A stretch of DNA of 64,000 nucleotides from JAWXBT01 sp964523015. Its GTDB lineage: Bacteria > Bdellovibrionota_C > UBA2361 > J135. Both the position numbers and the translations under genes were made by a program. Below, piece after piece: positions 1 through 7,605 of the stretch. Positions within the stretch are counted from its first letter, which is position 1, and each line of letters begins with the position of its first letter. Where the stretch lies: positions 22,201-86,200 of the forward strand of contig CAZFXN010000004.1 of the NCBI GenBank assembly GCA_964523015.1, read 5' to 3'. The notes beneath the pieces were generated by a model. The model was not told the DNA's origin. It searched no databases and saw only the letters and a program-made list of their open reading frames with translations.

Positions 1-1026
1 CGAAATCTCATCAAGCTTACGTGAAGGTCTAAGCAACCATTGTCTTAACGCACGACCTCCTTGAGCTGTTACAGTTTGATCAATGACAGACAACAGTGTT
101 CCATAGAGACCACCATCTCTTACATTAGATACTAGCTCTAAGTGCTTTCGTGTTGAGGCATCCATCAGCAAATCTTCATCATGCGAAGCACGGGATATCT
201 GAGTGAAATCAAGGGTCGATGTCACTGTTGTTTCATCAACATAATGAATCAATATTTGAACTGCTTTTTTTGAAAGTTCTGAAAGTGAGATGTACCCATT
301 TATAGATGGAAATTCACGGCTATCTCCTCTTAGGTTATCTCGCACCTGCTCACGAAATTTTATATTCTCAGGCCGTGATAATGCCGCCTCTATCTCTTTA
401 ACCCAATTGCTTCTACGATCAAGTCTTTTACCCTCATGCTCTCTAGGTAACACTAGTTCAGCTGGCAAAATAAACCGCAACTCATTTAACAAAGACTCTC
501 GATCCAAGGCCTCCTGTACTGAGATCTTGCCAGTACGAACATCGCTATAGGCTAAAGAAAATTCCTCCCCTAGAGAAGAAACACTAACTGCCGCTATGTA
601 AACTTCCTCTTTTGATTTAGATTCTGCACCCAATACCCGAATACCGGGGGTAACAATCCTTTCAAGCTCACGATCTACCATCCCCTTTTTAGCTGAAGGA
701 TCGCTGACCTGTTTTACAATAGCTGCTGATCGTCCTTGAGAGATTAGCTTCTCCACGTAATTATCAATTACGCCGATCGGCACACCGCACATCGGAATTG
801 GATTCTCGCTAGACTTATCTCTACTTGTAAGTGTTAGATTTAATGCTTTAGCTGCAATTACTGCATCGTTAAAAAATAGCTCATAGAAATCCCCGACCTG
901 GAAAAATAGAAGGGCATCTTGATACTTTTCTTTATACTCAATATAGACCTTCAGCATTGGCGGCAAAGCATCTGTATTTATTTGAGCATTTATTTTAGCG
1001 TTTATTTTGCTAGAGTAGGGTTCCAT
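1..1026 (-). CDS. mutS: DNA mismatch repair protein MutS, N-terminal part (runs off window)
   Basis: Mismatch recognition ATPase of methyl-directed or MutL-dependent repair. I translated the reverse strand from the ATG at 1026; 342 codons stay open to the window edge. Residues 40-50 read LFFQVGDFYEL, which contains the Phe-x-Glu mismatch-binding motif (F47, E49) of the MutS N-terminal domain. An IPMCGVP segment and a VTPGI segment typical of MutS domain I follow. The clamp and ATPase domains lie outside the window. The first 20 residues are unusual: three 12-bp tandem units encode an INAK/INAQ/INTD repeat ahead of the conserved domain. The gene diverges from the response regulator, and the two share a 66-bp promoter region. 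Family identity is firm; function of the full protein cannot be judged here. Confidence 0.93.
   Translation of the reverse strand, partial: MEPYSSKINAKINAQINTDALPPMLKVYIEYKEKYQDALLFFQVGDFYELFFNDAVIAAKALNLTLTSRDKSSENPIPMCGVPIGVIDNYVEKLISQGRSAAIVKQVSDPSAKKGMVDRELERIVTPGIRVLGAESKSKEEVYIAAVSVSSLGEEFSLAYSDVRTGKISVQEALDRESLLNELRFILPAELVLPREHEGKRLDRRSNWVKEIEAALSRPENIKFREQVRDNLRGDSREFPSINGYISLSELSKKAVQILIHYVDETTVTSTLDFTQISRASHDEDLLMDASTRKHLELVSNVRDGGLYGTLLSVIDQTVTAQGGRALRQWLLRPSRKLDEIS
976..1011. repeat. 12-bp tandem repeat x3 in 5' end of mutS
   Basis: Three imperfect 12-bp units (ATTTATTTGAGC, ATTTATTTTAGC, GTTTATTTTGCT on the plus strand). They add an in-frame Ile-Asn-Ala type repeat to the MutS N-terminus. 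Directly visible; unit length is a multiple of three. Confidence 0.85.
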
Positions 1027-1058
1027 ATCTTTGGCCCTAAGGGTACTATAGAGGAGTT

Positions 1059-1087
1059 TTGAAATAAAGTTTTAGGAAGTCTATAAG
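1059..1087 (+). promoter_or_regulatory. Predicted promoter of response regulator gene
   Basis: TTGAAA at 1059-1064, a 17-bp spacer, and TATAAG at 1082-1087. The GTG start at 1093 begins 6 bases after the -10 box, so the transcript may be leaderless. An AGGAAG at 1074-1079 is too far upstream to be a good Shine-Dalgarno for this GTG. Predicted from sequence only. Confidence 0.55.
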
Positions 1088-1092
1088 TACCT

Positions 1093-1491
1093 GTGAATAA
1101 CCAAGCTAAACCTCGAATAATGTCTCGAATAATGCCTCGAATAATGCTGATAGATGATGAGCCAGGAGTCATCTTTGCCTTAAAGCTTATGCTTGAGGCA
1201 CTTGAGTGTGAGGTCCTCCCTTTTAGCCAAGGTAAGTTAGCTCTTGAAACCCTTAAAACTGATCAGCGTTTTGATTTTATACTATGTGATCTAAGGATGC
1301 CCGAACTTGATGGATTTGACGTACTCACAGCTGTTAAAAGCCTAAATTCGAACATTCCTTTTATCTTAATCTCTGGCCATGCCACTGCTGAGGATATTGA
1401 ACGTGGAAAAGCTCTTGGCATCTCTAGCTTTTTAGGGAAACCTTTTAGTGCCCAGGATCTTAAAGAAATTTTGTCTAAAATTCTTATTTAA
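1093..1491 (+). CDS. Single-domain response regulator (CheY-like receiver)
   Basis: A 132-residue receiver domain with no output domain. The phosphorylation site is intact: acidic pair D21-D22 (LIDDEPG), phospho-acceptor D66 (CDLRMPELDGFD), Ser94 in ISGHA and Lys116 in GKPF. The first 18 residues contain a tandem repeat (RIMSRIMPRIM) that is not part of the fold, so in-frame ATG codons at 1120, 1132 or 1144 could also serve as starts. GTG at 1093 fits the promoter best. No histidine kinase gene is nearby, so the partner is unknown. Stand-alone receivers usually act by protein-protein contact or in phosphorelays. Confidence 0.88.
   Translation: MNNQAKPRIMSRIMPRIMLIDDEPGVIFALKLMLEALECEVLPFSQGKLALETLKTDQRFDFILCDLRMPELDGFDVLTAVKSLNSNIPFILISGHATAEDIERGKALGISSFLGKPFSAQDLKEILSKILI
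1111..1146. repeat. 12-bp tandem repeat x3 in response regulator N-terminus
   Basis: Three 12-bp units of the form YCT-CGAATAATG encode Pro/Ser-Arg-Ile-Met repeats. The repeat lies about 100 bp from the similar 12-bp triplication in the divergent mutS gene. Confidence 0.9.
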
Positions 1492-1531
1492 TTGACATAC
1501 TTAAGGCATATGATACTATAGTATCATATGC
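1492..1531 (+). promoter_or_regulatory. Promoter plus 26-bp perfect palindrome over the start codon
   Basis: TTGACA at 1492-1497, 16-bp spacer, TACTAT at 1514-1519. A perfect 26-bp palindrome (half-site GCATATGATACTA) spans 1506-1531 and covers both the -10 box and the ATG at 1528. Ribbon-helix-helix proteins bind such palindromes, and the downstream gene begins with an RHH-like region, so I infer autorepression. The start codon is about 8 bases past the -10 box, so the mRNA is probably leaderless. Confidence 0.7.
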
Positions 1532-2121
1532 TGTCGCAAACAAATTTCATTCTTAGGATCCCAAGTGCTATTCACAGGAAGCTTAAGCAGCTAGCTTTAG
1601 AGAATGGTAATTCATTAAACTCCGCATGTGTGGATATATTAGAAAAAGCGACCAACAGAAAACTTTCTAACGTCAGTCCTATTAGCTTAAAGCTAAGTTC
1701 CATAGTAAACAAAGCAAAGAATCTATTTGGAGATAACCTACTCGGGGTAGTCGTTTTTGGATCATATGCTCGCTCTGAAGCAACTGAGTCCTCAGATATT
1801 GATATTTTAGTTGTAGTTTCCTCCTCTATAAAAATTGATAGGAATCTTTACAGAAAGTGGCAGCAAAAAGAGGAGTCCTCTGATCTAGAGAATTTTAACG
1901 GGCTAGAACTTTCAGTAAATTTTAGTAATCTCCCTGAGAGGAGTTTCACGTGCAGTGGCCTTTGGCTTGAGATATCATTAGATGGGATAGTAGTATGGGA
2001 TCCCAATTTTATATTAAATAAATTTTTAATCTCTGTTAGAAAACATATTGCTTTAGGCGAGGTCTCTTATCGCGAGACTCACGGGCAACGATATTGGGTT
2101 TGGAAAAAAGAAGCAGCATGA
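1528..2121 (+). CDS. RHH-MNT nucleotidyltransferase, putative antitoxin of an MNT/HEPN module
   Basis: 197 residues. Residues 5-42 look like a ribbon-helix-helix or HicB-like DNA-binding region (short strand, then two helices). Residues 74-95 contain the minimal nucleotidyltransferase motif: GSYARSE at 78-84 followed by D90-I-D92. The product would transfer a nucleotide to a partner protein. In known HEPN-MNT modules the MNT protein neutralises the HEPN toxin by modifying it. The gene overlaps the HEPN gene by 4 bp (ATGA), so the pair is translationally coupled. Fusion of a DNA-binding head to MNT would explain regulation through the palindrome at the start codon. The N-terminal assignment is less certain than the MNT domain. 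Confidence 0.8.
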   Translation: MLSQTNFILRIPSAIHRKLKQLALENGNSLNSACVDILEKATNRKLSNVSPISLKLSSIVNKAKNLFGDNLLGVVVFGSYARSEATESSDIDILVVVSSSIKIDRNLYRKWQQKEESSDLENFNGLELSVNFSNLPERSFTCSGLWLEISLDGIVVWDPNFILNKFLISVRKHIALGEVSYRETHGQRYWVWKKEAA

Positions 2122-2522
2122 AAAGTAAAGCTTTAGGAAATGATTACTTAAAAAGATCAGTGGTCCGCCTCAAAGCACTTGAAGTCTATGTTAGAGAAAA
2201 ATCCTGGGCAGACGTCGTTAGAGAATCTCAGGAGACGATTGAATTAGCCTTAAAAGGTCTGCTACGTTGCAATAATATTGAGTTTCCAAGACTTCATGAT
2301 GTAAGCAACATCATCAAAGACAACCTAGAACAGTTCCCTAAAGAGATGCACGAACAATTATTAATTTTCGGAAAATATTCGCATGACTTACGACGAGATC
2401 GGGAATTATCATTTTATGGAAGTGAAGATCTAACGCCTTCCGAATTCTACTCTGAAGAGGATGCCAAAGAGGCATTTAGAAAAGCCAAGGCGGTTGTCTT
2501 AGGATTGATTGAAAAGAAATAA
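2118..2522 (+). CDS. HEPN domain protein (toxin-like partner of MNT)
   Basis: 134 residues, mostly helical, resembling the HEPN family (PF05168 type). It has the characteristic C-terminal block RDRELSFYG at about 93-101, followed by SEF-Y-EEDA. I chose the ATG at 2118 because it overlaps the MNT stop as ATGA; a TTG at 2094 would only add eight residues. A classical R-x4-6-H RNase motif is not obvious, so either this subgroup uses other residues or the protein is not an RNase. Its role as toxin is inferred from the gene pairing. Confidence 0.78.
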   Translation: MKSKALGNDYLKRSVVRLKALEVYVREKSWADVVRESQETIELALKGLLRCNNIEFPRLHDVSNIIKDNLEQFPKEMHEQLLIFGKYSHDLRRDRELSFYGSEDLTPSEFYSEEDAKEAFRKAKAVVLGLIEKK

Positions 2523-2683
2523 AAAAGCAACTGCCAATAGAACTAATAAAATCAGCACTCTTGGCCACTAGTAGAGATAACAGGCAGTGTCCCCAATTAT
2601 CCTGCACTCTCAAGTTTTTAAGCAATTTTTACCAATAATCTACGATTAATTAGATGAAATGATTTAACAATAAACGAGTTTAC

Positions 2684-3230
2684 ATGTCACCCAAAAAGCC
2701 TATCTTACCCTTGCTTATGTCTGTCGAGGAACGAATTCATCTAATTCGTGGTCAACGTATAGTTCTAGACAAAGATCTCGCTGAGCTATACGGCTTACCG
2801 ACTTATCGCCTAAATGAGCAGGTGAAGCGCAACCGAGATAGGTTCCCTGCAGATTTCATGTTTCAGCTTACAATTCAAGAAGTTAGCAATTTGAGATCGC
2901 AAATTGCGATCTCAAAGAATGGTAAAGGCGGACGAAGATATTTACCCTTTGTGTTCACCGAACACGGGGCCGTAATGGCCCGCAACGATCCTTAATAGCA
3001 GAATTGCGGTCGATATGAGTATCTTAATAGTCCGAGCATTTATACGCCTTCGAGAAATGCTCAGAGATAACTCTGACCTTAAGCGAAGATTGCAAGATAT
3101 CGAAGCTCGGTTGGCAAAGGGCTTTGCCGCCCATGAGCAAGAGCTTCAGGAGATTCGTTTTCTTATCACTCAACTCGAACAACCTACTAGCGTTAATAAA
3201 CGACGAATTGAATTTAAGTCGGAGGGATAA
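2684..3230 (+). pseudogene. ORF6N-domain DNA-binding protein, frameshifted (copy 1)
   Basis: The first part (2684-2995) encodes an ORF6N domain: RGQRIVLDKDLAELYG, then KRNRDRFPADFMFQL and FTEHGAVMA. The second part (3015-3230) encodes the usual C-terminal helical tail (VRAFIRLREML ... HEQELQEIRFLI). Removing a single A near 2988 restores one frame reading ...MARNVLNSRIAVDMSILIV, so the gene is broken by one extra base, or by an assembly error. A second damaged copy lies at 36.8-37.3 kb on the other strand. ORF6N proteins are common in phages and mobile elements; their exact role is unclear. Confidence 0.8.
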
Positions 3231-3274
3231 CTGTTGAAATGATCCGTTGTAAAGCAATAGGCACCATTATGTTG

Positions 3275-3556
3275 TTAAGCCGCTTTTGTAGTAACAACCC
3301 TATAGTCATACCCTAAAGCTACTAAAATGTTAAAAATCACATCGAAGGTAATTTTAGAAGTTCCTACTCCTGATTCAATCTGAGCAACTCTTGCTTGGCT
3401 AACCCCAAGTTTCTTAGCAAGCATAACTTGAGAAATCTTTTTTACCTTGCGAACCTTGATAATCATACTAATTAAGCGCTGTTTTTCCCTAATTTCAGAG
3501 ATATCAGCACCTAGTGATTTAGCTAATTGTTCAACACTGACTTCTTTCCAAGGCAT
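3275..3556 (-). CDS. XRE-family HTH antitoxin (HigA-like)
   Basis: 93 residues. A helix-turn-helix of the Cro/C1 type sits at about residues 37-60 (SQVMLAKKLGVSQARVAQIESG). The start is one base after the stop of the upstream toxin gene (TAA-T-ATG), a typical coupled TA pair in toxin-first order, as in higBA. It likely neutralises the toxin and represses the operon through the repeats upstream of 3890. Confidence 0.85.
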   Translation of the reverse strand: MPWKEVSVEQLAKSLGADISEIREKQRLISMIIKVRKVKKISQVMLAKKLGVSQARVAQIESGVGTSKITFDVIFNILVALGYDYRVVTTKAA

Positions 3557-3557
3557 A

Positions 3558-3890
3558 TTAAATCTCCCGTAATCGTTTTAAAATTAAATCCAATTCCTTC
3601 TGTGGTATTGCTTGTGTCTTCTTACGAAAACCATGAATCAAATAAATTGCGATTCCTTTTTTGATAAAATAAACAACTCGGACCTGTCCGCCTTTATCCC
3701 GAAACCTTAGCTCATGTAATCCACGAGATACATTAGAAAGGTTACGGCTTAAAGGCATACTCAGATTATGACCAGCTTCTAGAAGAATAATCGCGTCCGT
3801 AATTTCAAGTCGCGTTGGTTGATGTAAATTCAGAAGAAATTCCTCAACCGGGCTTCGTCCACTAGACGTTTGGTAATATCTGACCTTCAC
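3558..3890 (-). CDS. RelE/HigB-like toxin (phage Gp49-like family)
   Basis: 110 residues matching the Gp49-like/HigB family: N-terminal GRSPVEEFL, central LRNL-like segment SRNLSNVSRGLHELRF, then RVVYFI and a C-terminal GFRKKTQAIPQ-E block. Members of this superfamily cleave mRNA on the ribosome. The start is GTG at 3890, fixed by a consensus promoter whose -10 box ends 7 bases upstream. The antitoxin follows immediately. Family call is firm; activity is inferred. Confidence 0.87.
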   Translation of the reverse strand: MKVRYYQTSSGRSPVEEFLLNLHQPTRLEITDAIILLEAGHNLSMPLSRNLSNVSRGLHELRFRDKGGQVRVVYFIKKGIAIYLIHGFRKKTQAIPQKELDLILKRLREI

Positions 3891-3896
3891 AGATTG

Positions 3897-3934
3897 ATTA
3901 TAAGCTATGGGTTATTATAAGTCAAGGCTTATAA
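3897..3934 (-). promoter_or_regulatory. HigB/HigA-type operon promoter and operator repeats
   Basis: On the minus strand, TTGACT (3920-3925), 17-bp spacer and perfect TATAAT (3897-3902). The GTG start at 3890 lies exactly 7 bases beyond the -10 box, predicting a leaderless mRNA. TTATAAGC at 3898-3905 and GCTTATAA at 3927-3934 form an inverted repeat, with a further TTATAAG at 3915-3921; these are likely binding sites for the XRE antitoxin. Confidence 0.75.
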
Positions 3935-3939
3935 AAAAT

Positions 3940-4179
3940 CAAGGATTGTTGCAGTTGATACCAGTTCCTTTAAAAACATTCCTCTTCTTGATATAGGCTC
4001 TGGATTTTGGGAAAGGGCTGGGGAAGTTGCGAGCTCAAGTTCTCTCTCGTGGCCATAAAGCAAGATTAGCAGATACTCTTATAGCTCAAAACTGCACCGA
4101 TCATAACGTGCCTTTAGTAACTAGGGATAAAGATTTTCGTCACTTTGTAAAAATTGGTGAGCTGAAGATACTAAGTTAA
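3940..4179 (+). pseudogene. PIN-domain (VapC-like) toxin remnant
   Basis: The C-terminal half (frame ending TAA 4177-4179) reads GHKARLADTLIAQ, then VPLVTRDKDFRHF, which are the conserved D-x-LIA and TRD-x-DF motifs of PIN RNases. An upstream piece in another frame reads VAVDTSSF, resembling the N-terminal Asp motif, followed by GSGFWERAGEVASS. A frameshift near 4050 and an internal deletion separate them, and no matching VapB gene is seen. I call it a decayed VapC. Confidence 0.7.
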
Positions 4180-4245
4180 GGATCATAAGAATAATTGAAG
4201 ATTAGGCAGCGTCCCAAATATCCCATGTGTTTGGCGTATAAAACG

Positions 4246-4581
4246 TTAAGAATCATCGGCCGAGTCTTGCGAGGACCGATGGATTCGTTTCTTATGCCTA
4301 ATATTATCTGGATCTTGGACCATCTCTTCTTCGACTCGATCTGCCAAAAATATTTTAACCAAGGATTGATAAGGCACATCAGCTTTATTGGCCAAGGCTT
4401 TTAAGGATTCGATAAGTCCTTCCGGTAACCTAATTGAAATAGTTCTCAACGAAGGCTTAAGATTGGAAAATATTCCAAGCTTGCCCTTAGACCAATCAAT
4501 ATAGTCTGTAGAGTCATGGGTAGCCCAAAACTTTCGCTCCTGCTCTTCGTTTTTAAACTTAGGTATTTTTTTGTTTGCCAT
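4246..4581 (-). CDS. BrnA-like/CopG-type antitoxin
   Basis: 111 residues. Residues 15-33 have the FWATHDSTDYIDW segment common to the CopG antitoxins paired with BrnT-like toxins. About 46-80 form a ribbon-helix-helix-like region (TISIRLPEGLIESLKALAN). The tail is charged. It overlaps the toxin gene upstream by 23 bp, so the two are co-translated. Expected to bind the toxin and the promoter inverted repeat at 4875-4893. Confidence 0.82.
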   Translation of the reverse strand: MANKKIPKFKNEEQERKFWATHDSTDYIDWSKGKLGIFSNLKPSLRTISIRLPEGLIESLKALANKADVPYQSLVKIFLADRVEEEMVQDPDNIRHKKRIHRSSQDSADDS

Positions 4582-4867
4582 ATGTTACTCTTTCTTTTTT
4601 ACTCATATCACGTGCAGAAACAACTCTTAATTTCTTTCTTCTGGTAGTAAAAACTAGAAATAGCTTACGTCCAGAATTCGTTTGCCCTAGTACAAATTGC
4701 CGCTCTTCATTATCAGAATGCTTTGTATCCAATGCAACTATTAGCGGCTGATTAAAGAAAATCTCCTCGCATTCTTGCTGGGTAACTTTATGTCTCATCC
4801 AATTCTTATCGGCATTTCCACTATCCCAATCAAAGCCAACAAATTCAGAGAAGAAATCCCAAACCAT
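4559..4867 (-). CDS. BrnT-family ribonuclease toxin
   Basis: About 102 residues from ATG 4867. It contains the family signature GFDWDSGNADKNWMRH, then EEIF, HSDNEERQFVLG, LFLVFTTR and VVSARDMSKKER. BrnT toxins have a RelE-like fold and cut RNA. A GTG at 4885 would lengthen it by six residues, but that codon lies upstream of the -10 box, so I start at ATG 4867, the predicted first transcribed base. The antitoxin gene follows with overlap. Confidence 0.85.
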   Translation of the reverse strand: MVWDFFSEFVGFDWDSGNADKNWMRHKVTQQECEEIFFNQPLIVALDTKHSDNEERQFVLGQTNSGRKLFLVFTTRRKKLRVVSARDMSKKERVTYGKQKNT

Positions 4868-4873
4868 AAAGAT

Positions 4874-4902
4874 AGTATATATCACATATATACAAACGTC
4901 AA
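4874..4902 (-). promoter_or_regulatory. BrnT/BrnA-type operon promoter with inverted-repeat operator
   Basis: Minus strand TTGACG (4897-4902), 17-bp spacer, TATACT (4874-4879). The ATG at 4867 is 7 bases beyond the -10 box: predicted leaderless. GTATATAT-CAC-ATATATAC at 4875-4893 is a perfect 8-bp inverted repeat with a 3-base spacer, filling the spacer of the promoter. Confidence 0.78.
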
Positions 4903-5151
4903 TTACTATTTATTGAGACAGAATTCGATATGTCCTTGTGAAATTTTGGAATTACTCTTCCCAGCATAAGGCCTTGCTGAGTAACATCTAGATTATACGT
5001 TTTATCGTGTTCCCCAGACTTAGAAAATAATTGATAGTATCCCCAACTATATATCCCCTTTGTTTTTCTAATAATTTCAAGAAACTTTTTTAAAAATCTA
5101 CAGATACTCATTTGGGAGAACACATATCTTTGGCATCAAGAATAAAAGCTA

Positions 5152-5180
5152 TTGATTTGTTCACCAAGTTGGTGTACTAT
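5152..5180 (+). promoter_or_regulatory. Predicted promoter of orphan XRE gene with palindrome
   Basis: TTGATT (5152-5157), 17-bp spacer, TACTAT (5175-5180). CACCAA-G-TTGGTG at 5162-5174 lies inside the spacer and suggests autorepression. Unlike the neighbouring TA genes, the ATG at 5210 is 30 bases downstream. The rest of 4903-5209 holds no gene I can support. Confidence 0.55.
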
Positions 5181-5209
5181 GATTTATGACATAATAATTA
5201 ACAAAAAGC

Positions 5210-5536
5210 ATGAATACTAATAAGAAAGATGCTCTATCAGTATTAGAAAAATCAACCGACGGACCGCTTACTTTAGCACAGTATTTAAAAGCTCTTAGAG
5301 AATCAGGAAATCAATCGCAGTCCGAATTTGCAATCACTTTAGGCATCTCAAAATCTCATCTATGCGATATAGAAAAAGAAAGAAAAGCCATAAGCCTTGA
5401 ACGTGCTATACGATTTGCTGAAATTCTGCGGCTTTCTCGAGATCAATTTGTACGCCTCGCTCTTCAATCCCAGATCAAGGAATTGGGGCTGTCCTACCGA
5501 GTGTCATTGCAAAAATTCGGTTCCAAATCTAAATAG
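5210..5536 (+). CDS. XRE-family transcriptional regulator, orphan antitoxin-like
   Basis: 108 residues with a Cro/C1-type HTH at about 33-60 (SQSEFAITLGISKSHLCDIE). The length and layout match antitoxins of HigA type, but no toxin gene adjoins it. A 13-codon ORF at 5179-5220 that overlaps its start reads MIYDIIINKKHEY and could be what is left of a RelE-type toxin start; this is speculative. Confidence 0.75.
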   Translation: MNTNKKDALSVLEKSTDGPLTLAQYLKALRESGNQSQSEFAITLGISKSHLCDIEKERKAISLERAIRFAEILRLSRDQFVRLALQSQIKELGLSYRVSLQKFGSKSK

Positions 5537-5599
5537 CCATCACTCTAGATAATTGATTTTTATAGCATTAGGATCCTCAGACACTCGTCCTAAGGCACT

Positions 5600-5646
5600 A
5601 AAATCAAAATGGCCAGTAGCACTAAGAAACTTAGAACTACTGGCCA
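5600..5646 (-). terminator. Rho-independent terminator of rpsA
   Basis: Perfect 10-bp stem TGGCCAGTAG (5610-5619) and CTACTGGCCA (5637-5646), with a nested CTAAG/CTTAG pairing in the loop. Read on the minus strand it is followed by TTTTGATTTT. It lies 24 bp past the rpsA stop. Confidence 0.85.
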
Positions 5647-5669
5647 CTATAGAAGTATCTAGAAAGGTC

Positions 5670-7373
5670 CTAGTTGTCTTCCTCCATCTTCTGACGGATT
5701 AGATCACCGAATGTAACTGGAGAGTCGTTATCATCCATGTAACCAGACATGTCATCTTTGTCATTACGACGTGATACAGCCTTCATGCTTAAGCTAATGC
5801 GTCTATCATCGTTATCGACGTTAGTTACTTCAGCATCCATATCTTGGCCAACTGTGTACACTGTTCGAGGATCAACTCCACGTTCAATAACTAGTTGAGA
5901 CATGTGGACAAGCCCCTCAACTCCCTCTTCGATCTCAACAAAGACACCGAAATCAGTAACTGAGGTAACCTTGCCTTTGACTTTGGATCCAACTGGATAT
6001 CTCTTTGAGATTGCATCCCAAGGATCTTGACCAAGTTGCTTAACGCCAAGGCTGAGTCTTTCATTATCAACATCAACTTCAAGAACAACTGCTTCAACTT
6101 CATCCCCTTTCTTAAAGAGATCTTTAATCTCTTTTGGATCTTTAATTCTCTTTGTCCAGGAGAAGTCAGAAACGTGAACCAATCCATCGATATCATCAGC
6201 CACACCGACAAATATACCGAAGTCAGTAATCGAGCGTACCTGACCTTTAAGTCGTGTACCCGAAGGATTCTTAGCGGCGAACTCAACCCATGGGTTCTGA
6301 GTAAGTTGCTTAAGACTAAGACTGATCTTCTTCTCTTCAGTATCAACCACAAGAACAACAGCCTCAACTGTTTGTCCATGAGATAGAATCTTACTTGGAT
6401 GACGAGTCTTTTTAGACCAGGTCATATCTGAGATATGCACAAGTCCATCGAGTCCCTCTTCAAGTTCAATGAATGCTCCGTAGTCAGCAATGTTAATAAC
6501 TTTACCGGTAACGCGCTTACCAACAGGATACTTCTCAGGCACGACTGCCCATGGATCTTCAGTTAGCTGCTTCATTCCAAGACTTACCCGCTGATTATCA
6601 GCATCATGTTTTAGAACCACAACTGGAACTTTCTGACCAATTGTCAGTTTCTCAGATGGATGATTGATACGGCCCCATGAGATATCGGTGATGTGAAGTA
6701 ATCCATCGATACCACCAAGATCAATAAATGCACCGTAGTCTGTGATATTTTTTACAATACCTTCAAGCACAACGCCTTCAGAGAGAACTTTCAATGTCTC
6801 TGCACGAAGAGTATCACGCTCTGAGGTAAGCACTGCCTTACGAGAAAGTACGATATTCCCTTTCTCTCTTGAGATCTTGATAATTTTAAAATCAAGCTCT
6901 TGGCCGATGTATTTATCAAGGTTTCGTTGAGGACGGATATCGATCTGAGATCCTGGCAAGAAAGCAGGAATCCCAATATCAACCTGTAATCCACCTTTAA
7001 CTTTTTGAACCACTGTGCCAGTGATAAGATCATCTTTAGTTTGAACTTCTTCGACTAGTTTCCAAACACGGAATTGATCGGCTTTCTCTTTAGAAAGTAC
7101 TACTTGGCCATAATCGTTCTCTGCGCTAACGATCATCACCTGAATTTCATCTCCTAAGTTTACCTTCCTCTCACCTTTAGAGTTAATAAACTGGATGATC
7201 TCTACATGTCCATTTGATTTGTAACCAATATCAACTTCAACGTACTCTTTACCAATTTCAACAACGGTACCTGCAACAACACGACCAGGCTTTAGCTTGT
7301 TAACGTTCTCACCGTATAATTTCTCAAACTCATCATGAAAAGATGAGTTACTATTACCACCTACATTCTCCAC
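5670..7373 (-). CDS. rpsA: 30S ribosomal protein S1
   Basis: 567 residues with six S1/OB-fold RNA-binding repeats, visible as recurring blocks such as VxGxVxxITDYGAFIDLGGIDGLLHITD and YGAFIELEEGLDGLVHISD. It recruits mRNA to the 30S subunit. Start is GTG at 7373, preceded by a good GAGGAAAG Shine-Dalgarno about 5 bases upstream. It lies downstream of cmk on the same strand after a 232-bp gap, the cmk-rpsA order seen in many proteobacteria. The gap may hold a leader for the autoregulation known for S1 genes, but I see no certain structure. Confidence 0.97.
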   Translation of the reverse strand: MENVGGNSNSSFHDEFEKLYGENVNKLKPGRVVAGTVVEIGKEYVEVDIGYKSNGHVEIIQFINSKGERKVNLGDEIQVMIVSAENDYGQVVLSKEKADQFRVWKLVEEVQTKDDLITGTVVQKVKGGLQVDIGIPAFLPGSQIDIRPQRNLDKYIGQELDFKIIKISREKGNIVLSRKAVLTSERDTLRAETLKVLSEGVVLEGIVKNITDYGAFIDLGGIDGLLHITDISWGRINHPSEKLTIGQKVPVVVLKHDADNQRVSLGMKQLTEDPWAVVPEKYPVGKRVTGKVINIADYGAFIELEEGLDGLVHISDMTWSKKTRHPSKILSHGQTVEAVVLVVDTEEKKISLSLKQLTQNPWVEFAAKNPSGTRLKGQVRSITDFGIFVGVADDIDGLVHVSDFSWTKRIKDPKEIKDLFKKGDEVEAVVLEVDVDNERLSLGVKQLGQDPWDAISKRYPVGSKVKGKVTSVTDFGVFVEIEEGVEGLVHMSQLVIERGVDPRTVYTVGQDMDAEVTNVDNDDRRISLSMKAVSRRNDKDDMSGYMDDNDSPVTFGDLIRQKMEEDN

Positions 7374-7605
7374 GTTCTTTCCTCTTATTATATTTAGTCA
7401 AAAAAGTTAATGGCATAAGTCTACTGATTCGACATCAACATTGACGCCGAGAGAAAACTCGCCCTAAATCTTACCGTTGAAATTCGTCTGAATCCTAGGC
7501 TTCTTCATTCTTTAAGAGTGCTTGATTTTTTAGTAAGCCCCTTGAAAGTAAACTATCGCGGGCTACACACTCACTCTGGTAATGAAACTAAAGCTCTATC
7601 TCAGA

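Noticed and set aside
290..550. 86-codon plus-strand frame over mutS
   Set aside because: It is on the opposite strand of a clear MutS coding region and has no protein-like pattern.
4899..5123. 74-codon minus frame upstream of the BrnT-type promoter
   Set aside because: No family pattern, no ribosome-binding site, and it ends inside the promoter region.
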